In this document: positions 51,292-59,676 of the stretch, one piece after another
Position numbering within the stretch: the first letter of the stretch is position 1
Layout: each line of letters opens with the position of its first letter
Origin: Actinomadura sp. WMMA1423
GTDB lineage: Bacteria; Actinomycetota; Actinomycetes; Streptosporangiales; Streptosporangiaceae
Assembly: GCF_006547145.1 (NCBI RefSeq)
Contig: NZ_CP041244.1
Coordinates: forward strand, 5,332,001-5,396,000
Length of the DNA: 64,000 nt
Reading direction: 5' to 3'
Notes under the pieces: generated by a model
What the model was told of the DNA's origin: nothing
Seen by the model: only the letters and a program-made list of their open reading frames with translations
Databases searched by the model: none
Made by a program: the position numbers and the translations under genes

Positions 51292-51672
51292 TCAGGGGGC
51301 GGGGGCGCCTGCCACGAAGGTGTGTTCCTGGGGGGAGGGTACGAGTTCTACCGTGGTGCCAGGGCGGAGGTCCTCGCCGAGGACGGCGGTGGTCGCGTCG
51401 GTGAGGGCGGCGGCGAGGGAGGCCATGATCTCGGGGGCGTCGGGGCGGTCGAAGGCGGCGGCGCGGACGCCCATGACCAGTGAGACGATCGTGTCCACGG
51501 GCTTGCCGCCCTGGGCGAAGCGGCCCGCCGGGACGCCGGACAGGTGGACGGTCGCCAGGTCGCGGGCCCATTCGCCGTAGACGCCGACGATCGCCTCGGT
51601 GAAGGCGGTGACGAGCTCGGATTCGTTGCCCGCCAGCTTGTCTTCTGGCACGTGGGCGGTCAGGTGCGGCAC
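51292..51672 (-). CDS. Tautomerase-family protein
   Basis: 126 residues. It starts MPHLTAHVPE, so Pro2 becomes the N-terminal catalytic proline after Met removal, as in 4-oxalocrotonate tautomerase. A later segment has VVHLS-type DLATVHLSGVPAGRFAQGG. It moves a proton between keto and enol forms of an unknown substrate. It is divergent from the MarR gene, with two inverted repeats between, and is the likely MarR target. Confidence 0.82.
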   Translation of the reverse strand: MPHLTAHVPEDKLAGNESELVTAFTEAIVGVYGEWARDLATVHLSGVPAGRFAQGGKPVDTIVSLVMGVRAAAFDRPDAPEIMASLAAALTDATTAVLGEDLRPGTTVELVPSPQEHTFVAGAPAP

Positions 51673-51685
51673 AGCCGTCCGTTCT

Positions 51686-51714
51686 CTTTGGAAACAAAGA
51701 CTTTAGATTCAAAG
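51686..51714. promoter_or_regulatory. Two MarR-type inverted repeats
   Basis: CTTTG-GAAA-CAAAG (51686-51699) and CTTT-AGATTC-AAAG (51701-51714) are perfect and adjacent, one base apart. They lie 14 bases before the tautomerase start and 20 bases before the MarR start. They suit shared repression. Confidence 0.55.
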
Positions 51715-51733
51715 GTACTTGTGGAGGGTGCCG

Positions 51734-52219
51734 ATGTCCACCGAACCGGACGGTCCGGCCGTCGACGAGGCCGTCCGCGCCCTGCTGCTGCTCATGCCGC
51801 GCCTGGTCGGCCGCGCCAAGCGCCTGCCCGTCCCCCCGGCGCTCCAGGGCTTCGACCTGGCGCCGCGCCACCTCGCGCTGCTCGCCCACCTGGAGTACGA
51901 CGGGCCGGCAAGCGTCAACGAACTCGCCGCGCGGTTGGAGGTCGCCCCGACTACCGTGAGCCTGATGGTGAGCGAACTGTCGCGGCCGGGCGTCCTGGAG
52001 CGCACCGCCGACCCCGCCGACCGGCGCCGCCGCATCGTCGCCATCGCCCCCGACTACGCCGCGCCGATCAGCCAATGGCTGTCCGGCAGCGCCTCCGCCT
52101 GGGAGCGCGTCATGCGCGACCTCGTCCCGGCCGAACGCGCCACGGTCCTCAAGGCCCTGCGCGCCTACGAGACCGCCTTGGAGCAGAGCATCGGCGAGCG
52201 CCCGGACACCGAGTCTTAG
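51734..52219 (+). CDS. MarR-family transcriptional regulator
   Basis: 161 residues. Winged HTH LAPRHLALLAHLEYDGPASV, ELAARLEVAPTTVSLMVSEL and RTADPADRRRRIVAIAPD. GTGGAGGG precedes the ATG at 51734. It is divergent from the tautomerase and probably represses both. The effector is not known. Confidence 0.88.
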   Translation: MSTEPDGPAVDEAVRALLLLMPRLVGRAKRLPVPPALQGFDLAPRHLALLAHLEYDGPASVNELAARLEVAPTTVSLMVSELSRPGVLERTADPADRRRRIVAIAPDYAAPISQWLSGSASAWERVMRDLVPAERATVLKALRAYETALEQSIGERPDTES

Positions 52220-52238
52220 CGGCGGGCTCTCGTGCCGC

Positions 52239-53138
52239 TCAGGTGACCGGCGGTATGGGGCCCTTCGCGGTCTCGCGTGGCCTGGACGGGTGGCTTCCGG
52301 GGGCGGCCGGGCGTTTCGAGGAGTTCAGGGTCCCGTGGACGGCGCGGGCGACGCGCTCGATCGTGGTGATCCCGTAGGCCATGGACGGGGTGTCCTGGGT
52401 GAGGACCACGATCATGTAGTCCTCGCCGTGCCCGTCGAAGCCGCCGATGCTGTGGACGCGCCAGTGCCCTCCGGGGCGCGGCAGCCAGCCGTTCTTCACG
52501 TGCCAGGTCACGCCGGGGGGACGTCCGGCGGGCGTCCCCCATCGCTGCGCCGGGACGACCTCGTTCATCAGCCTCAGCGCGTAGGCGCGGGCCTTGGCCG
52601 GCAGGAGCTCGCTCGGCGCGGTGAGCCGGCCCAGCAGTTCGAGCTCGTCGTGCGCGGTGATCTGGGTGAGGCCCCAGCGGCCGCCGGGGTCGAGTTCGGT
52701 CCGCGTCATGCCGGCCCGGTCGATGAAGCGCGCGATGCGGGCGCGTCCCGTCGAGCGCCACAGGGCGGACGCCGCGCCGTTGTCCGAGACGGTGATCATC
52801 CTGCGGGCCCGGGACTTCTCGGTCGCCGTCAGCCGCCGCTTCTCCTCGACCGCCCGGCGCAGCATCGCGCCCAGGATCGTGACCTTGACGACGCTCGCCG
52901 AGTCGTAGTGCCGTCCGGCCGCGACGGCGCAGCGGATGCCCCGCACGCGGTCGTACACGGCGACGGACTCGGTTCCGGTCCGGCCGCGCAGCGCCTGCCT
53001 GATGCGCGCGCCGAGCCGGTCGGCGGCCTTCGGGTACCGGGACGACGAGCACGGCCCGTCCGGGGCGGCGGCCCGAGCGGGTGGGGCGACCGGAAGGAGC
53101 GCGGCCGTGAGCGCCAGAGCGGCGAGGGATCGTGACAC
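52239..53138 (-). CDS. Secreted serine hydrolase (class A beta-lactamase-like)
   Basis: 299 residues. A signal peptide (SLAALALTAALLPVAPPARA) leads to a penicillin-binding/beta-lactamase fold: Ser-x-x-Lys in SASVVKVTIL, SDN in TVSDNGAASALW, and a KTG-equivalent KNGW. It may be a true beta-lactamase or a cell-wall-related enzyme; the class A Glu is not clear in the sequence. GTG start. The C-terminal 30 residues are Pro/Ser-rich and disordered. Confidence 0.82.
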   Translation of the reverse strand: MSRSLAALALTAALLPVAPPARAAAPDGPCSSSRYPKAADRLGARIRQALRGRTGTESVAVYDRVRGIRCAVAAGRHYDSASVVKVTILGAMLRRAVEEKRRLTATEKSRARRMITVSDNGAASALWRSTGRARIARFIDRAGMTRTELDPGGRWGLTQITAHDELELLGRLTAPSELLPAKARAYALRLMNEVVPAQRWGTPAGRPPGVTWHVKNGWLPRPGGHWRVHSIGGFDGHGEDYMIVVLTQDTPSMAYGITTIERVARAVHGTLNSSKRPAAPGSHPSRPRETAKGPIPPVT

Positions 53139-53206
53139 ACGGTCAAGCTAAGGATCAAGGGCCCGGGGGCGCGGCGCGCGCCGGCCCGCGTCCCGTAAAG
53201 AACGGC

Positions 53207-53992
53207 TCAGGGAGTGGTCAGGCCGCCGAGCAGCTCGTCGATGGCGGCGCGGACCTGCCGGTCCATGGCCCGCGCGAAGCCGGCCTCGACCGTGACCTGG
53301 GCCCCCGGGCGCAGCCGGGCGATGGTCTCGGTGAGGGACCCGAGGCGCCGGTCGTCGGCGGCCTCGTCCAGGCGCCCGACGACGTGCGTCGTGATCAGCC
53401 GGACGAACATCGCGGCGAGGTCGTCCATGCTGCGCTGGAGCTCCTGGCCGGCCGCGAGGACGGCGTCCAGCGGAACCCCGGCCCGCACGAGCGTCACCGT
53501 CGCGTCGAGCTGGCGGCGGCTCCAGTGGGTGACGCGGTCGCCGTCCACCTCGACGTGGCCGAGCTCGACGGCCCGCTCGACGGCCTCCGGACCGACCTCG
53601 CCGGGGAACAGCGCGGTCAGCTCCTCCAGCGTCATCGTCACCGGCACCTCGTTCGACCACGGGGTGGTGACCGCCTTCTCGACGCCGAGGACGGTGCCGA
53701 TGTCGCGGCCCTGCTCCCACGCCGCCAGCAGCTCGCGGATGCCCTCCAGGGTGTGCCCGCGGTCCAGCAGGTTCCCGATCATGCGGAGGCGGGCGAGGTG
53801 GTCCTCCGAGTACAGGCCGATGCGGCCCTCGCGGCGGGGCGGGGGGAGCAGCTTGCGCTCCTGGTAGTACCGCAGGGTCCGCACCGGGACCCCGGCAGCC
53901 TTGGCGAGTTCGCCGATGCGGTACTCGCGGGCGCCGGCGCCGGACTGGCCGCCCTGTTCCTCCATCGGCTCATCGCTCACGGCGGCCAGCAT
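53207..53992 (-). CDS. MerR-family transcriptional regulator
   Basis: 261 residues. MerR HTH YRIGELAKAAGVPVRTLRYY, then QERKLLPPPRREGRIGLYSE. The effector domain of about 180 residues has no Cys metal site, so a small molecule is more likely than a metal. Start could be the first ATG (53992) or inner GTG/ATG codons (53977, 53965). The divergent lipoprotein gene at 54106 is a possible target. Confidence 0.88.
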   Translation of the reverse strand: MLAAVSDEPMEEQGGQSGAGAREYRIGELAKAAGVPVRTLRYYQERKLLPPPRREGRIGLYSEDHLARLRMIGNLLDRGHTLEGIRELLAAWEQGRDIGTVLGVEKAVTTPWSNEVPVTMTLEELTALFPGEVGPEAVERAVELGHVEVDGDRVTHWSRRQLDATVTLVRAGVPLDAVLAAGQELQRSMDDLAAMFVRLITTHVVGRLDEAADDRRLGSLTETIARLRPGAQVTVEAGFARAMDRQVRAAIDELLGGLTTP

Positions 53993-54105
53993 AGTTCGCG
54001 GCCGGTCCCGGCCACGTCACCTCTCGTGCGACGAGGGAACGGGCGCGCGTTCGCGCACGTCAGATCCCCCGTCGTCACCGAAGCCCCCTGCCGGAGAGGC
54101 CAAAG

Positions 54106-54339
54106 ATGTTGAAGACCCGTTCCGCGGCGCTCGCGCTCGCCGGCCTGGTCGCCGCGTTCGGGCTGACCGCCTGCGGTCAGGACCGCTGGTGCGAGCACGA
54201 CGCGACCGACACGACGGTCAGCGACCGCTTCTGCGAGAACAACACCCCCGGGTACGAGTGGGAGTCGGACGGAGGCGGCCACAAGAAGAAGCACTCGTCG
54301 AAGCACAAGACGAGCAAGAAGACCAAGTCGCGCCACTGA
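54106..54339 (+). CDS. Small lipoprotein
   Basis: 77 residues. The signal peptide ends in lipobox LTAC, then a short polar body (CEHDATDTTVSDRFCENNTP) with two further Cys that may form a disulfide. The tail is rich in Lys, His and Ser (HKKKHSSKHKTSKKTKSRH). It should sit outside the membrane. Function unknown. It is divergent from the MerR gene. Confidence 0.75.
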   Translation: MLKTRSAALALAGLVAAFGLTACGQDRWCEHDATDTTVSDRFCENNTPGYEWESDGGGHKKKHSSKHKTSKKTKSRH

Positions 54340-54346
54340 TCCCGGC

Positions 54347-54410
54347 GCGCCGGTCACGTGCCGCGCCGGCCACGTGCCGCGCCGGCCACGTGCCGCGCCG
54401 GTCACGTGCC
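54347..54410. repeat. Four 16-base tandem repeats with CACGTG cores
   Basis: The unit GCGCCGGYCACGTGCC occurs four times without gap (54347-54362, 54363-54378, 54379-54394, 54395-54410), Y being T, C, C, T. The first 8 bases begin a fifth copy. Each unit carries the palindrome CACGTG. The last unit contains the stop codon of the small gene on the minus strand. Confidence 0.9.
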
Positions 54411-54545
54411 GCGCCGGACGGTCCTGGTGCGGCGCGGCCGGCGCCGGGGCGTCTCGCCGGCCGGGTGGGGCGGCTCGGAGGCGATCAGGTCGGCGAGCGA
54501 GCGCGGGAGGATGTCCTCTCGGCGGTCGGCGAACGGTGAGCGCAT
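54402..54545 (-). CDS. Small basic protein, 47 residues
   Basis: The frame reads RSPFADRREDILPRSLADLI, then an Arg/Pro-rich basic tail. GGGAGGGACC sits before the ATG at 54545. It begins 15 bases after the stop of the 95-residue gene, so the two form an operon. Its stop lies in the tandem repeats. Function unknown; a small regulatory or nucleic-acid-binding role is possible. Confidence 0.6.
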   Translation of the reverse strand: MRSPFADRREDILPRSLADLIASEPPHPAGETPRRRPRRTRTVRRGT

Positions 54546-54560
54546 GGGTCCCTCCCGGGT

Positions 54561-54848
54561 TCAGGCGGCGCCTCGGGCCGGCGTCGTGGTCAGGTCGGGG
54601 TAGGCCTCGCACACGGTGGTGAGCGCCCAGCGCATCCGGGCCAGGAACGCCTCCGGGTGGTCGCCGGCCTCCTGGGCGACGGCGGCGACCCAGGCGGAGA
54701 TGTCACCGCCGCAGGCTCCGAGCCGGTCGTCGATCGCCGTGCGGACCTGCTCGGCGGAGGGGTGGTCGGACTCCTGCAGCGGGGAGGCGTAAAGGATCTC
54801 GGCGAGGTCGGACGCGGTCATCGAGGTGAGGCTCGGCGTGGTCGACAT
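54561..54848 (-). CDS. Conserved hypothetical protein, 95 residues
   Basis: Pattern ASDLAEILYASPLQESDHPS, AEQVRTAIDDRLGACGGDIS and VAQEAGDHPEAFLARMRWAL. It matches small helical proteins I have seen in other actinomycetes whose function is unknown. GAAGAAGG precedes the ATG at 54848. It is followed by the 47-residue gene. Confidence 0.7.
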   Translation of the reverse strand: MSTTPSLTSMTASDLAEILYASPLQESDHPSAEQVRTAIDDRLGACGGDISAWVAAVAQEAGDHPEAFLARMRWALTTVCEAYPDLTTTPARGAA

Positions 54849-55023
54849 CGAACTGCCTTCTTCCGGCGGGAGACTTCCTCGTCACCCTTCTCTCTGAGTA
54901 CGACTCTGCCTGCCGCCTGGATTCATCGCCATAGGGGAAAACCCCGATTCTCTGCCCATGCCCGACCCTTAGGAGGCCGTCAGGGGACGTCGCTGACCTG
55001 CTCCTTACCGGGTGGATACCCGC

Positions 55024-55914
55024 TCAGGGCCCACCCGGGAATCCGGCCGCGAGCGCTTCGCGGAAGGCGCGCACGGCCGGGTGCGAGCCGCCTCCGCGGC
55101 GGGACGCGGTGAACAGGCGCCGCGTCCGGTGCTCCTCGGGCAGCCGGACGACCGGAACCGCGGGCGGGCGGCCCTGCCACACCAGGCCCGGCAGCAGCGC
55201 GGCGGCGTGGCCGCGCTCGACCAGCCGCAGATGCAGCAGCAGGTCCGTCGACTCGAACCGCACGTCCGGTTCGAACCCGGCCTCCCGGCACAGCCGCGTC
55301 GCCCACCGCCGCGACGCCGTGCCCTCCGGCTCCATCACCCACGGCGTCTCCGCCAGGTCGCGCAGGGCCGCGTCCGGCGAGCGGGACGGGAGGGCGAGGC
55401 GGATCTCGTCCGTCCCGAGCTCCTCGTGGTCGACGCCCGCCGGGCGCGGGCTCGGGTCGCCGGGGTACTCCTCGGTGATCACCAGGTCGAAGTCGCGGGC
55501 CGGCAGGGCGGGCAGGGCGCTCTCGGGCTCCCGCTGGGTGACCTCGATCCGGAGCCGCGGATGGGCGTCGCGGAGCACGCTGAGCGCGTCCGGGACGAGC
55601 GCGAGCGCGGCCGTCTGGAACGCGGCGACCCGCAGCACCCCCGTGATGCCGTGCAGGGAGGCGGCGAGGTCGGCCTCCGCGCGTTCGAGGCGCTCCAGCA
55701 CGGCCTCGGTGTGCGCGACGAGGATCTCGGCCTGCGCCGTCAGCCGGACGCGGCGGCCCACCGGCTCCAGCAGCGGCACCCCGGCCTCCTTCTCCAGGAC
55801 CGACAGCTGCTGCGAGATCGAGGACGGGCTGTAGGAGAGGGCCTCGGCGACGGCGGCGAGCGTCCCCCGGTGCTTCAGCTCGCGCAGGAGCCGGAGCCGG
55901 TGCAGATCCAGCAT
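55024..55914 (-). CDS. LysR-family transcriptional regulator
   Basis: 296 residues. HTH LDLHRLRLLRELKHRGTLAA, VAEALSYSPSSISQQLSVLE and the usual dimer helix, then a LysR substrate domain (FDLVITEEYPGDPS, LLPGLVWQGRPP). It is divergent from the ammonia-lyase gene at 56004, whose substrate or product is its likely effector. ATG at 55914 preferred; an ATG at 55926 is possible. Confidence 0.9.
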   Translation of the reverse strand: MLDLHRLRLLRELKHRGTLAAVAEALSYSPSSISQQLSVLEKEAGVPLLEPVGRRVRLTAQAEILVAHTEAVLERLERAEADLAASLHGITGVLRVAAFQTAALALVPDALSVLRDAHPRLRIEVTQREPESALPALPARDFDLVITEEYPGDPSPRPAGVDHEELGTDEIRLALPSRSPDAALRDLAETPWVMEPEGTASRRWATRLCREAGFEPDVRFESTDLLLHLRLVERGHAAALLPGLVWQGRPPAVPVVRLPEEHRTRRLFTASRRGGGSHPAVRAFREALAAGFPGGP

Positions 55915-56003
55915 GGCCACCTCCATTCATCGGTTCAAGTGACGATTATTGCTCGGAAACCTTTGCTGGACCGATCGGACGTTCGTGCGGCACCGTGTTC
56001 GCC

Positions 56004-57149
56004 ATGGTCACGGCCCCCGCCTCGCTAGCCCGTTCCTCCTGGTTCGCCCGCCCGGCGGCACGCGACTGGACCTGCCCGCCCGCGCCGCGCGACTGGACCT
56101 GCCCGCCCGCGCCGCGCGACGTCGCCGCCTTCCACAGGACGCTCCCCGGCCACGCCCCGACGCCGCTCGTGGAACTGCCGTCCCTGGCGGACGAACTCGG
56201 CGCCCGGCGGGTGTTCGTCAAGGACGAGTCGAGGCGCCTCGGCCTGCCCGCCTTCAAGATCCTCGGTGCCTCGTGGGGCGTGTACCGGGCACTCTGCGAC
56301 CACCTGGACCTCGCGCCCGCCGAGGCGTCCCTCGCGAGGCTGCGCTCCCTGCGGCCGGACGTCCGGCTCGTCACGGCGACGGACGGCAACCACGGCCGGG
56401 CGGTCGCGGCGATGGCCCGGCTGCTGGGGCTTCCGGCGGACGTCTTCGTCCCGCACGGCGTCCACCCGGACGCGGTGACCGCGATCAAGGCGGAGGGCGC
56501 GGCCGTGACCGAGGTACCGGCGCCCTACGACGAGGCGGTGCGCACCGCCGCCGGGGCCGCGGCGTCCGATCCGTCGGCGCTGCTCGTCCAGGACACCGCC
56601 TGGCCCGGTTACGAGCGCCTGCCGCAGTGGATCGTCGAGGGCTACTCCACCCTCTTCACCGAGATCGACGAACAACTCGCTGACGCTGGAGCCGCCCCAG
56701 CGGGTCTTGTAGCCATCCCAGTGGGCGTGGGGTCGTTGGCCCAGGCGGCTGTGACCCACTACCGCTCCAGAGGGCCCGCCCCTACGTTGCTCTCCGTCGA
56801 ACCCGATGCCGCGCCATGCGTATTGGCGAGCCTCCATCACGACAGGCCTTTGACCGTCGAGACGGGCTCGACCACCATGGCGGGCCTGAACTGCGCGACC
56901 CCGTCGACTCTCGCCTGGCCCGTCCTACGCTCCGGCTTGGACGCCGCCGTGGCGGTCACCGACGCGTCCACGGCCCATGCGGCGCGCGACCTGGGCGCTC
57001 TCGGGGTTCCGGCCGGGCCCTGCGGTGCCGCCTCCCTCGCCGGTGTCCGCGCCGCCCTGGCACCGGACCGCCGCCCGCTCCTCGCGTCCGCCCACGGGGG
57101 CACGATCGTCCTCCTGAGCACGGAGGGGCGGGCCGCCAACCCCGCTTAA
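56004..57149 (+). CDS. PLP-dependent enzyme, diaminopropionate ammonia-lyase-like
   Basis: 381 residues. The PLP lysine is in LPAFKILGASWG, the TDGNHGRAVAAMA loop binds PLP phosphate, and FVKDESRRLGL precedes it. This is fold type II, closest in motifs to diaminopropionate ammonia-lyase (YgeX), and could deaminate diaminopropionate, serine or a similar amino acid. A 27-base tandem duplication near the start gives RDWTCPPAP twice (residues about 20-37). The LysR gene is divergent. Confidence 0.85.
   Translation: MVTAPASLARSSWFARPAARDWTCPPAPRDWTCPPAPRDVAAFHRTLPGHAPTPLVELPSLADELGARRVFVKDESRRLGLPAFKILGASWGVYRALCDHLDLAPAEASLARLRSLRPDVRLVTATDGNHGRAVAAMARLLGLPADVFVPHGVHPDAVTAIKAEGAAVTEVPAPYDEAVRTAAGAAASDPSALLVQDTAWPGYERLPQWIVEGYSTLFTEIDEQLADAGAAPAGLVAIPVGVGSLAQAAVTHYRSRGPAPTLLSVEPDAAPCVLASLHHDRPLTVETGSTTMAGLNCATPSTLAWPVLRSGLDAAVAVTDASTAHAARDLGALGVPAGPCGAASLAGVRAALAPDRRPLLASAHGGTIVLLSTEGRAANPA
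56061..56114 (+). repeat. In-frame 27-base tandem duplication in the ammonia-lyase gene
   Basis: A 27-base unit beginning CGCGACTGGACC occurs twice exactly (56061-56087 and 56088-56114) and then begins again. It adds nine residues (RDWTCPPAP) near the N-terminus. Two identical copies suggest a recent event. Confidence 0.9.
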
Positions 57150-57285
57150 CGATATTTCGCGAAATGGGGCAGCGAATTCGACCTACGCGTCGGTAACATA
57201 ACCTCACCGCATCCGCCCGGATCGGTGTGCTCTCGGCCAACGCTCCCGGTCGCGACCGGGGACGAGCAACGAGAGGGGACGCGTC

Positions 57286-57738
57286 GTGCAGCCCACTCTG
57301 GACCAGTTCCTCACCGACCGCCTCGACGAGATCACCGCCGAGGTCGCCGGTGAGATCGCCGAGCGCGTCCCCGCCTACACGCACCTGCGGCCGCGCGAGA
57401 TCCTCGCCCTCGTCCGGGACGCCCTCGCCGCCTACACCGGCGCCCGCGAGACCGGCGCCGTCCTCGACGCGTTCCGCGCCCTCGGCGCCAGCGAGGCCCG
57501 CGCCGGGCAGGACCTCCGCCACTTCGAGTCCGCGCTGCGCACCGGCGCCCGCGTCCTCATCCGCCGCACGGCCGGCGCCGCCGCCCGCCTCTACCCGCCC
57601 ACGGCCGAGTACATCGACGTCATGGAGAAGGCGTTCAGCGCCGAGTGCCGGATAGTGCAGGCCGCCGTCGAAGGCCACCACCGCGCCGGACGCCGCGACG
57701 CGGTCTGCCGCTTCTACACCCTGGTCTCCGAGAACTAA
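57286..57738 (+). CDS. Stand-alone RsbRD_N-like domain protein
   Basis: 150 residues. It resembles the N-terminal helical domain of PucR/CdaR-type regulators: LTDRLDEITAEVAGEIAERV, THLRPREILALVRDALAAYT and FESALRTGARVLIRRTAGAA. The HTH that should follow is missing, and the frame ends at VSEN. GTG start with GAGAGGGG. It may be a free regulator domain or a cut-down gene. A perfect palindrome ATTTCGCGAAAT lies upstream at 57154-57165. Confidence 0.65.
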   Translation: MQPTLDQFLTDRLDEITAEVAGEIAERVPAYTHLRPREILALVRDALAAYTGARETGAVLDAFRALGASEARAGQDLRHFESALRTGARVLIRRTAGAAARLYPPTAEYIDVMEKAFSAECRIVQAAVEGHHRAGRRDAVCRFYTLVSEN

Positions 57739-57754
57739 CGCCTCGGCCACGCGC

Positions 57755-57861
57755 GCGAACGCGTGACCGGCCCGGTGGAGCGAAGCCGGAGGCGAGCGGA
57801 ACCGGGCAGATCGCGAAGCGATGCCGCGTTCGCCCAGGCACGGTCACGTAGCGAGCCGCTA
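57755..57861. other. Folded intergenic element with nested hairpins
   Basis: Outer arms GCGAACGCG (57755-57763) and CGCGTTCGC (57825-57833) enclose two hairpins: GCCCGGT/ACCGGGC (57770-57776, 57801-57807) and ATCGC-GAA-GCGAT (57810-57822). This gives a three-way junction. TAGCG-AGC-CGCTA (57849-57861) follows. CGTGACCG (57762-57769) can instead pair with CGGTCACG (57841-57848). It lies between convergent genes and may be a REP-like repeat, a terminator or RNA structure. Confidence 0.6.
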
Positions 57862-57892
57862 GGCGAGCGAAGTGGGCCGGGACTGTTGAAAC

Positions 57893-59551
57893 TCAGCGGC
57901 GTCGGACGGCTCTCTCGTTGGAGACGCAGTGCGTCATCTTCAGGCCCTCGACGTCCCGCGAGCCGTTCTGGCCGAGGTTCTTCAGTCGCTGCTGGTCCTC
58001 GTCGGTGAGGTCCTGCCCGGGCAGCGGGCCGACGTGCCTGACGTCGTCGGGCGCGATGCCGAGCCCCTCGCCGACGCGCAGCCCGAGGTCGTCTTCGACG
58101 AGCAGGAAGTGCCACACCATGCGCTCCTGGACGGCCCGCGCGCACTGCGAGATCTGCTCGATGAAGTTGCGCACCAGGTCGTCGCGCTCCCACTCCTCCA
58201 TCAGCAGGTAGCGCTGGCCCGCCTGCTCGTAGTCGTTCGCGCGGGCGATGCGCTTGCGGGTGAGCCGTCCCGTGATCTCCGGGCCCTGCTCGTCGTGCGT
58301 CGGGTACTCGGCCTCGCGCAGACCGCCGGTGATGGACGGCTCGTAGTTCACGTGCGGGTTCGCCCCGGCGGCGTCCACGTGGTAGGTCATCTGCCCGTCG
58401 CGCTGGTTCGTCCGCACGTGGGCGCCCTTTGCTCGGTTGACGGGCAGTTGGAGGTAGTTCGGACCCACGCGGTGGCGCTGGGTGTCGCTGTAGGAGAACG
58501 TCCGCCCGACGAGCATCTTGTCGTCAGAGAAGTCGAGGCCGTCGACCAGGACGCCGGTACCGAACGAGATCTGCTCGCTCTCGGCGAAGACGTCCTCCAC
58601 GTTGCGGTCGAGGACGATCCGCCCGACCGGCTTCGGCGGGAAGTCGTTCTCCGGCCACACCTTCGTGTCGTCCAAGGGGTCGAAGTCCAGCTCCGGGTGC
58701 TCGTGGTCGTCCATCATCTGCACGACCAGCTCCCATTCCGGGAAGTCGCCGCGGTCGATGGCGTCCTGCAGGTCCTTCGTCGCGTGCCCGAGGTCGCCGG
58801 CCTGCACGGCCGCCGCGTCCTCGGCCGTCATGCTGCGCACGCCCTGCTTCGGCATCCAGTGGTACTTCACGAGCTTGGTCTCGCCCGCCTGGTTCACCCA
58901 CTTGTAGGTGTTCACGCCGAAGCCCTGCATGTGCCGGTAGTCGGCCGGGATCCCGCGCGGGCTGAACAGGTTGACGAGCATGTGCATCGCCTCCGGCGTC
59001 TGCGACATGAAGTCGAAGATGCGCGCCGGCTCCTGCCGGAACGTCACCGGGTCGGGCTTGAGCGCGTGGATGACGTCGGGGAACTTGATGGCGTCCCTGA
59101 TGAAGAAGACCGCCAGGTTGTTGCCGACGAGGTCCCAGTTGCCCTCCTCGGTGTAGAACTTGATGGCGAACCCGCGCGGGTCGCGGGCCGTCTCCGCCGA
59201 GTCGCGCCCGCCGATGACCGTGGAGAACCGCAGCGCGATCGGGGTGCGCTTGCCCTCCCCCTGGAACAGGGCGGCGCGGGTGTAGGCGGAGACGGGTTCG
59301 TCGCCCCACTTCCCGTACGACTCGAAGAACCCGTACGCCGTCACGCCGCGCGCGTGGACGACCCGCTCCGGGATGCGCTCCCGGTCGAAGTGGCTGATCT
59401 TCTCCAGGAACTGGTAGTTCTCCAGGGTGGCCGGGCCGCGGGAGCCGACCGTCCGCTGGTTCTGGTTGTCGTAGACCGGGTGGCCCTGCCGGTTGGTCAG
59501 CACCGGACGGTCGTCCCCCGGCTGTGGCCCCAAGTGCGCAACGTCCGTCAC
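57893..59551 (-). CDS. katA: Catalase (haem, clade 3-like)
   Basis: 552 residues. Catalytic His in VVHARGVTAYGFFESYG, Asn in DLVGNNLAVFFIRDA, and proximal Tyr in GRTFSYSDTQRHRVGPNY. It splits hydrogen peroxide into water and oxygen. It ends at 57893 next to the folded element. No clear OxyR or Fur box was seen upstream. Start at the ATG at 59551. Confidence 0.95.
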   Translation of the reverse strand: MTDVAHLGPQPGDDRPVLTNRQGHPVYDNQNQRTVGSRGPATLENYQFLEKISHFDRERIPERVVHARGVTAYGFFESYGKWGDEPVSAYTRAALFQGEGKRTPIALRFSTVIGGRDSAETARDPRGFAIKFYTEEGNWDLVGNNLAVFFIRDAIKFPDVIHALKPDPVTFRQEPARIFDFMSQTPEAMHMLVNLFSPRGIPADYRHMQGFGVNTYKWVNQAGETKLVKYHWMPKQGVRSMTAEDAAAVQAGDLGHATKDLQDAIDRGDFPEWELVVQMMDDHEHPELDFDPLDDTKVWPENDFPPKPVGRIVLDRNVEDVFAESEQISFGTGVLVDGLDFSDDKMLVGRTFSYSDTQRHRVGPNYLQLPVNRAKGAHVRTNQRDGQMTYHVDAAGANPHVNYEPSITGGLREAEYPTHDEQGPEITGRLTRKRIARANDYEQAGQRYLLMEEWERDDLVRNFIEQISQCARAVQERMVWHFLLVEDDLGLRVGEGLGIAPDDVRHVGPLPGQDLTDEDQQRLKNLGQNGSRDVEGLKMTHCVSNERAVRRR

Positions 59552-59636
59552 GGCGCCTGTCTCCTCTCGTCGTTCTCGCTGGCGCCGTACCCGGCGGGGG
59601 AATGGCGAAGGTCCGCGTCAGGTAAACGCTGCGAAA

Positions 59637-59668
59637 GGGGCCCGGGGCTTCACCGGCCCCCGGGCCCC
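59637..59668 (-). terminator. Terminator of metG
   Basis: GGGGCCCGGGG (59637-59647) pairs perfectly with CCCCGGGCCCC (59658-59668) around a 10-base loop. On the minus strand it is followed by TTTCGC. It begins 8 bases after the metG stop. Confidence 0.75.
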
Positions 59669-59676
59669 TCGTCCGG

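Noticed and set aside
54358..54622. Plus-strand open frames over the CACGTG repeats
   Set aside because: They translate to repeated Arg/Pro/Ala text caused by the tandem repeats and oppose a better minus-strand gene.
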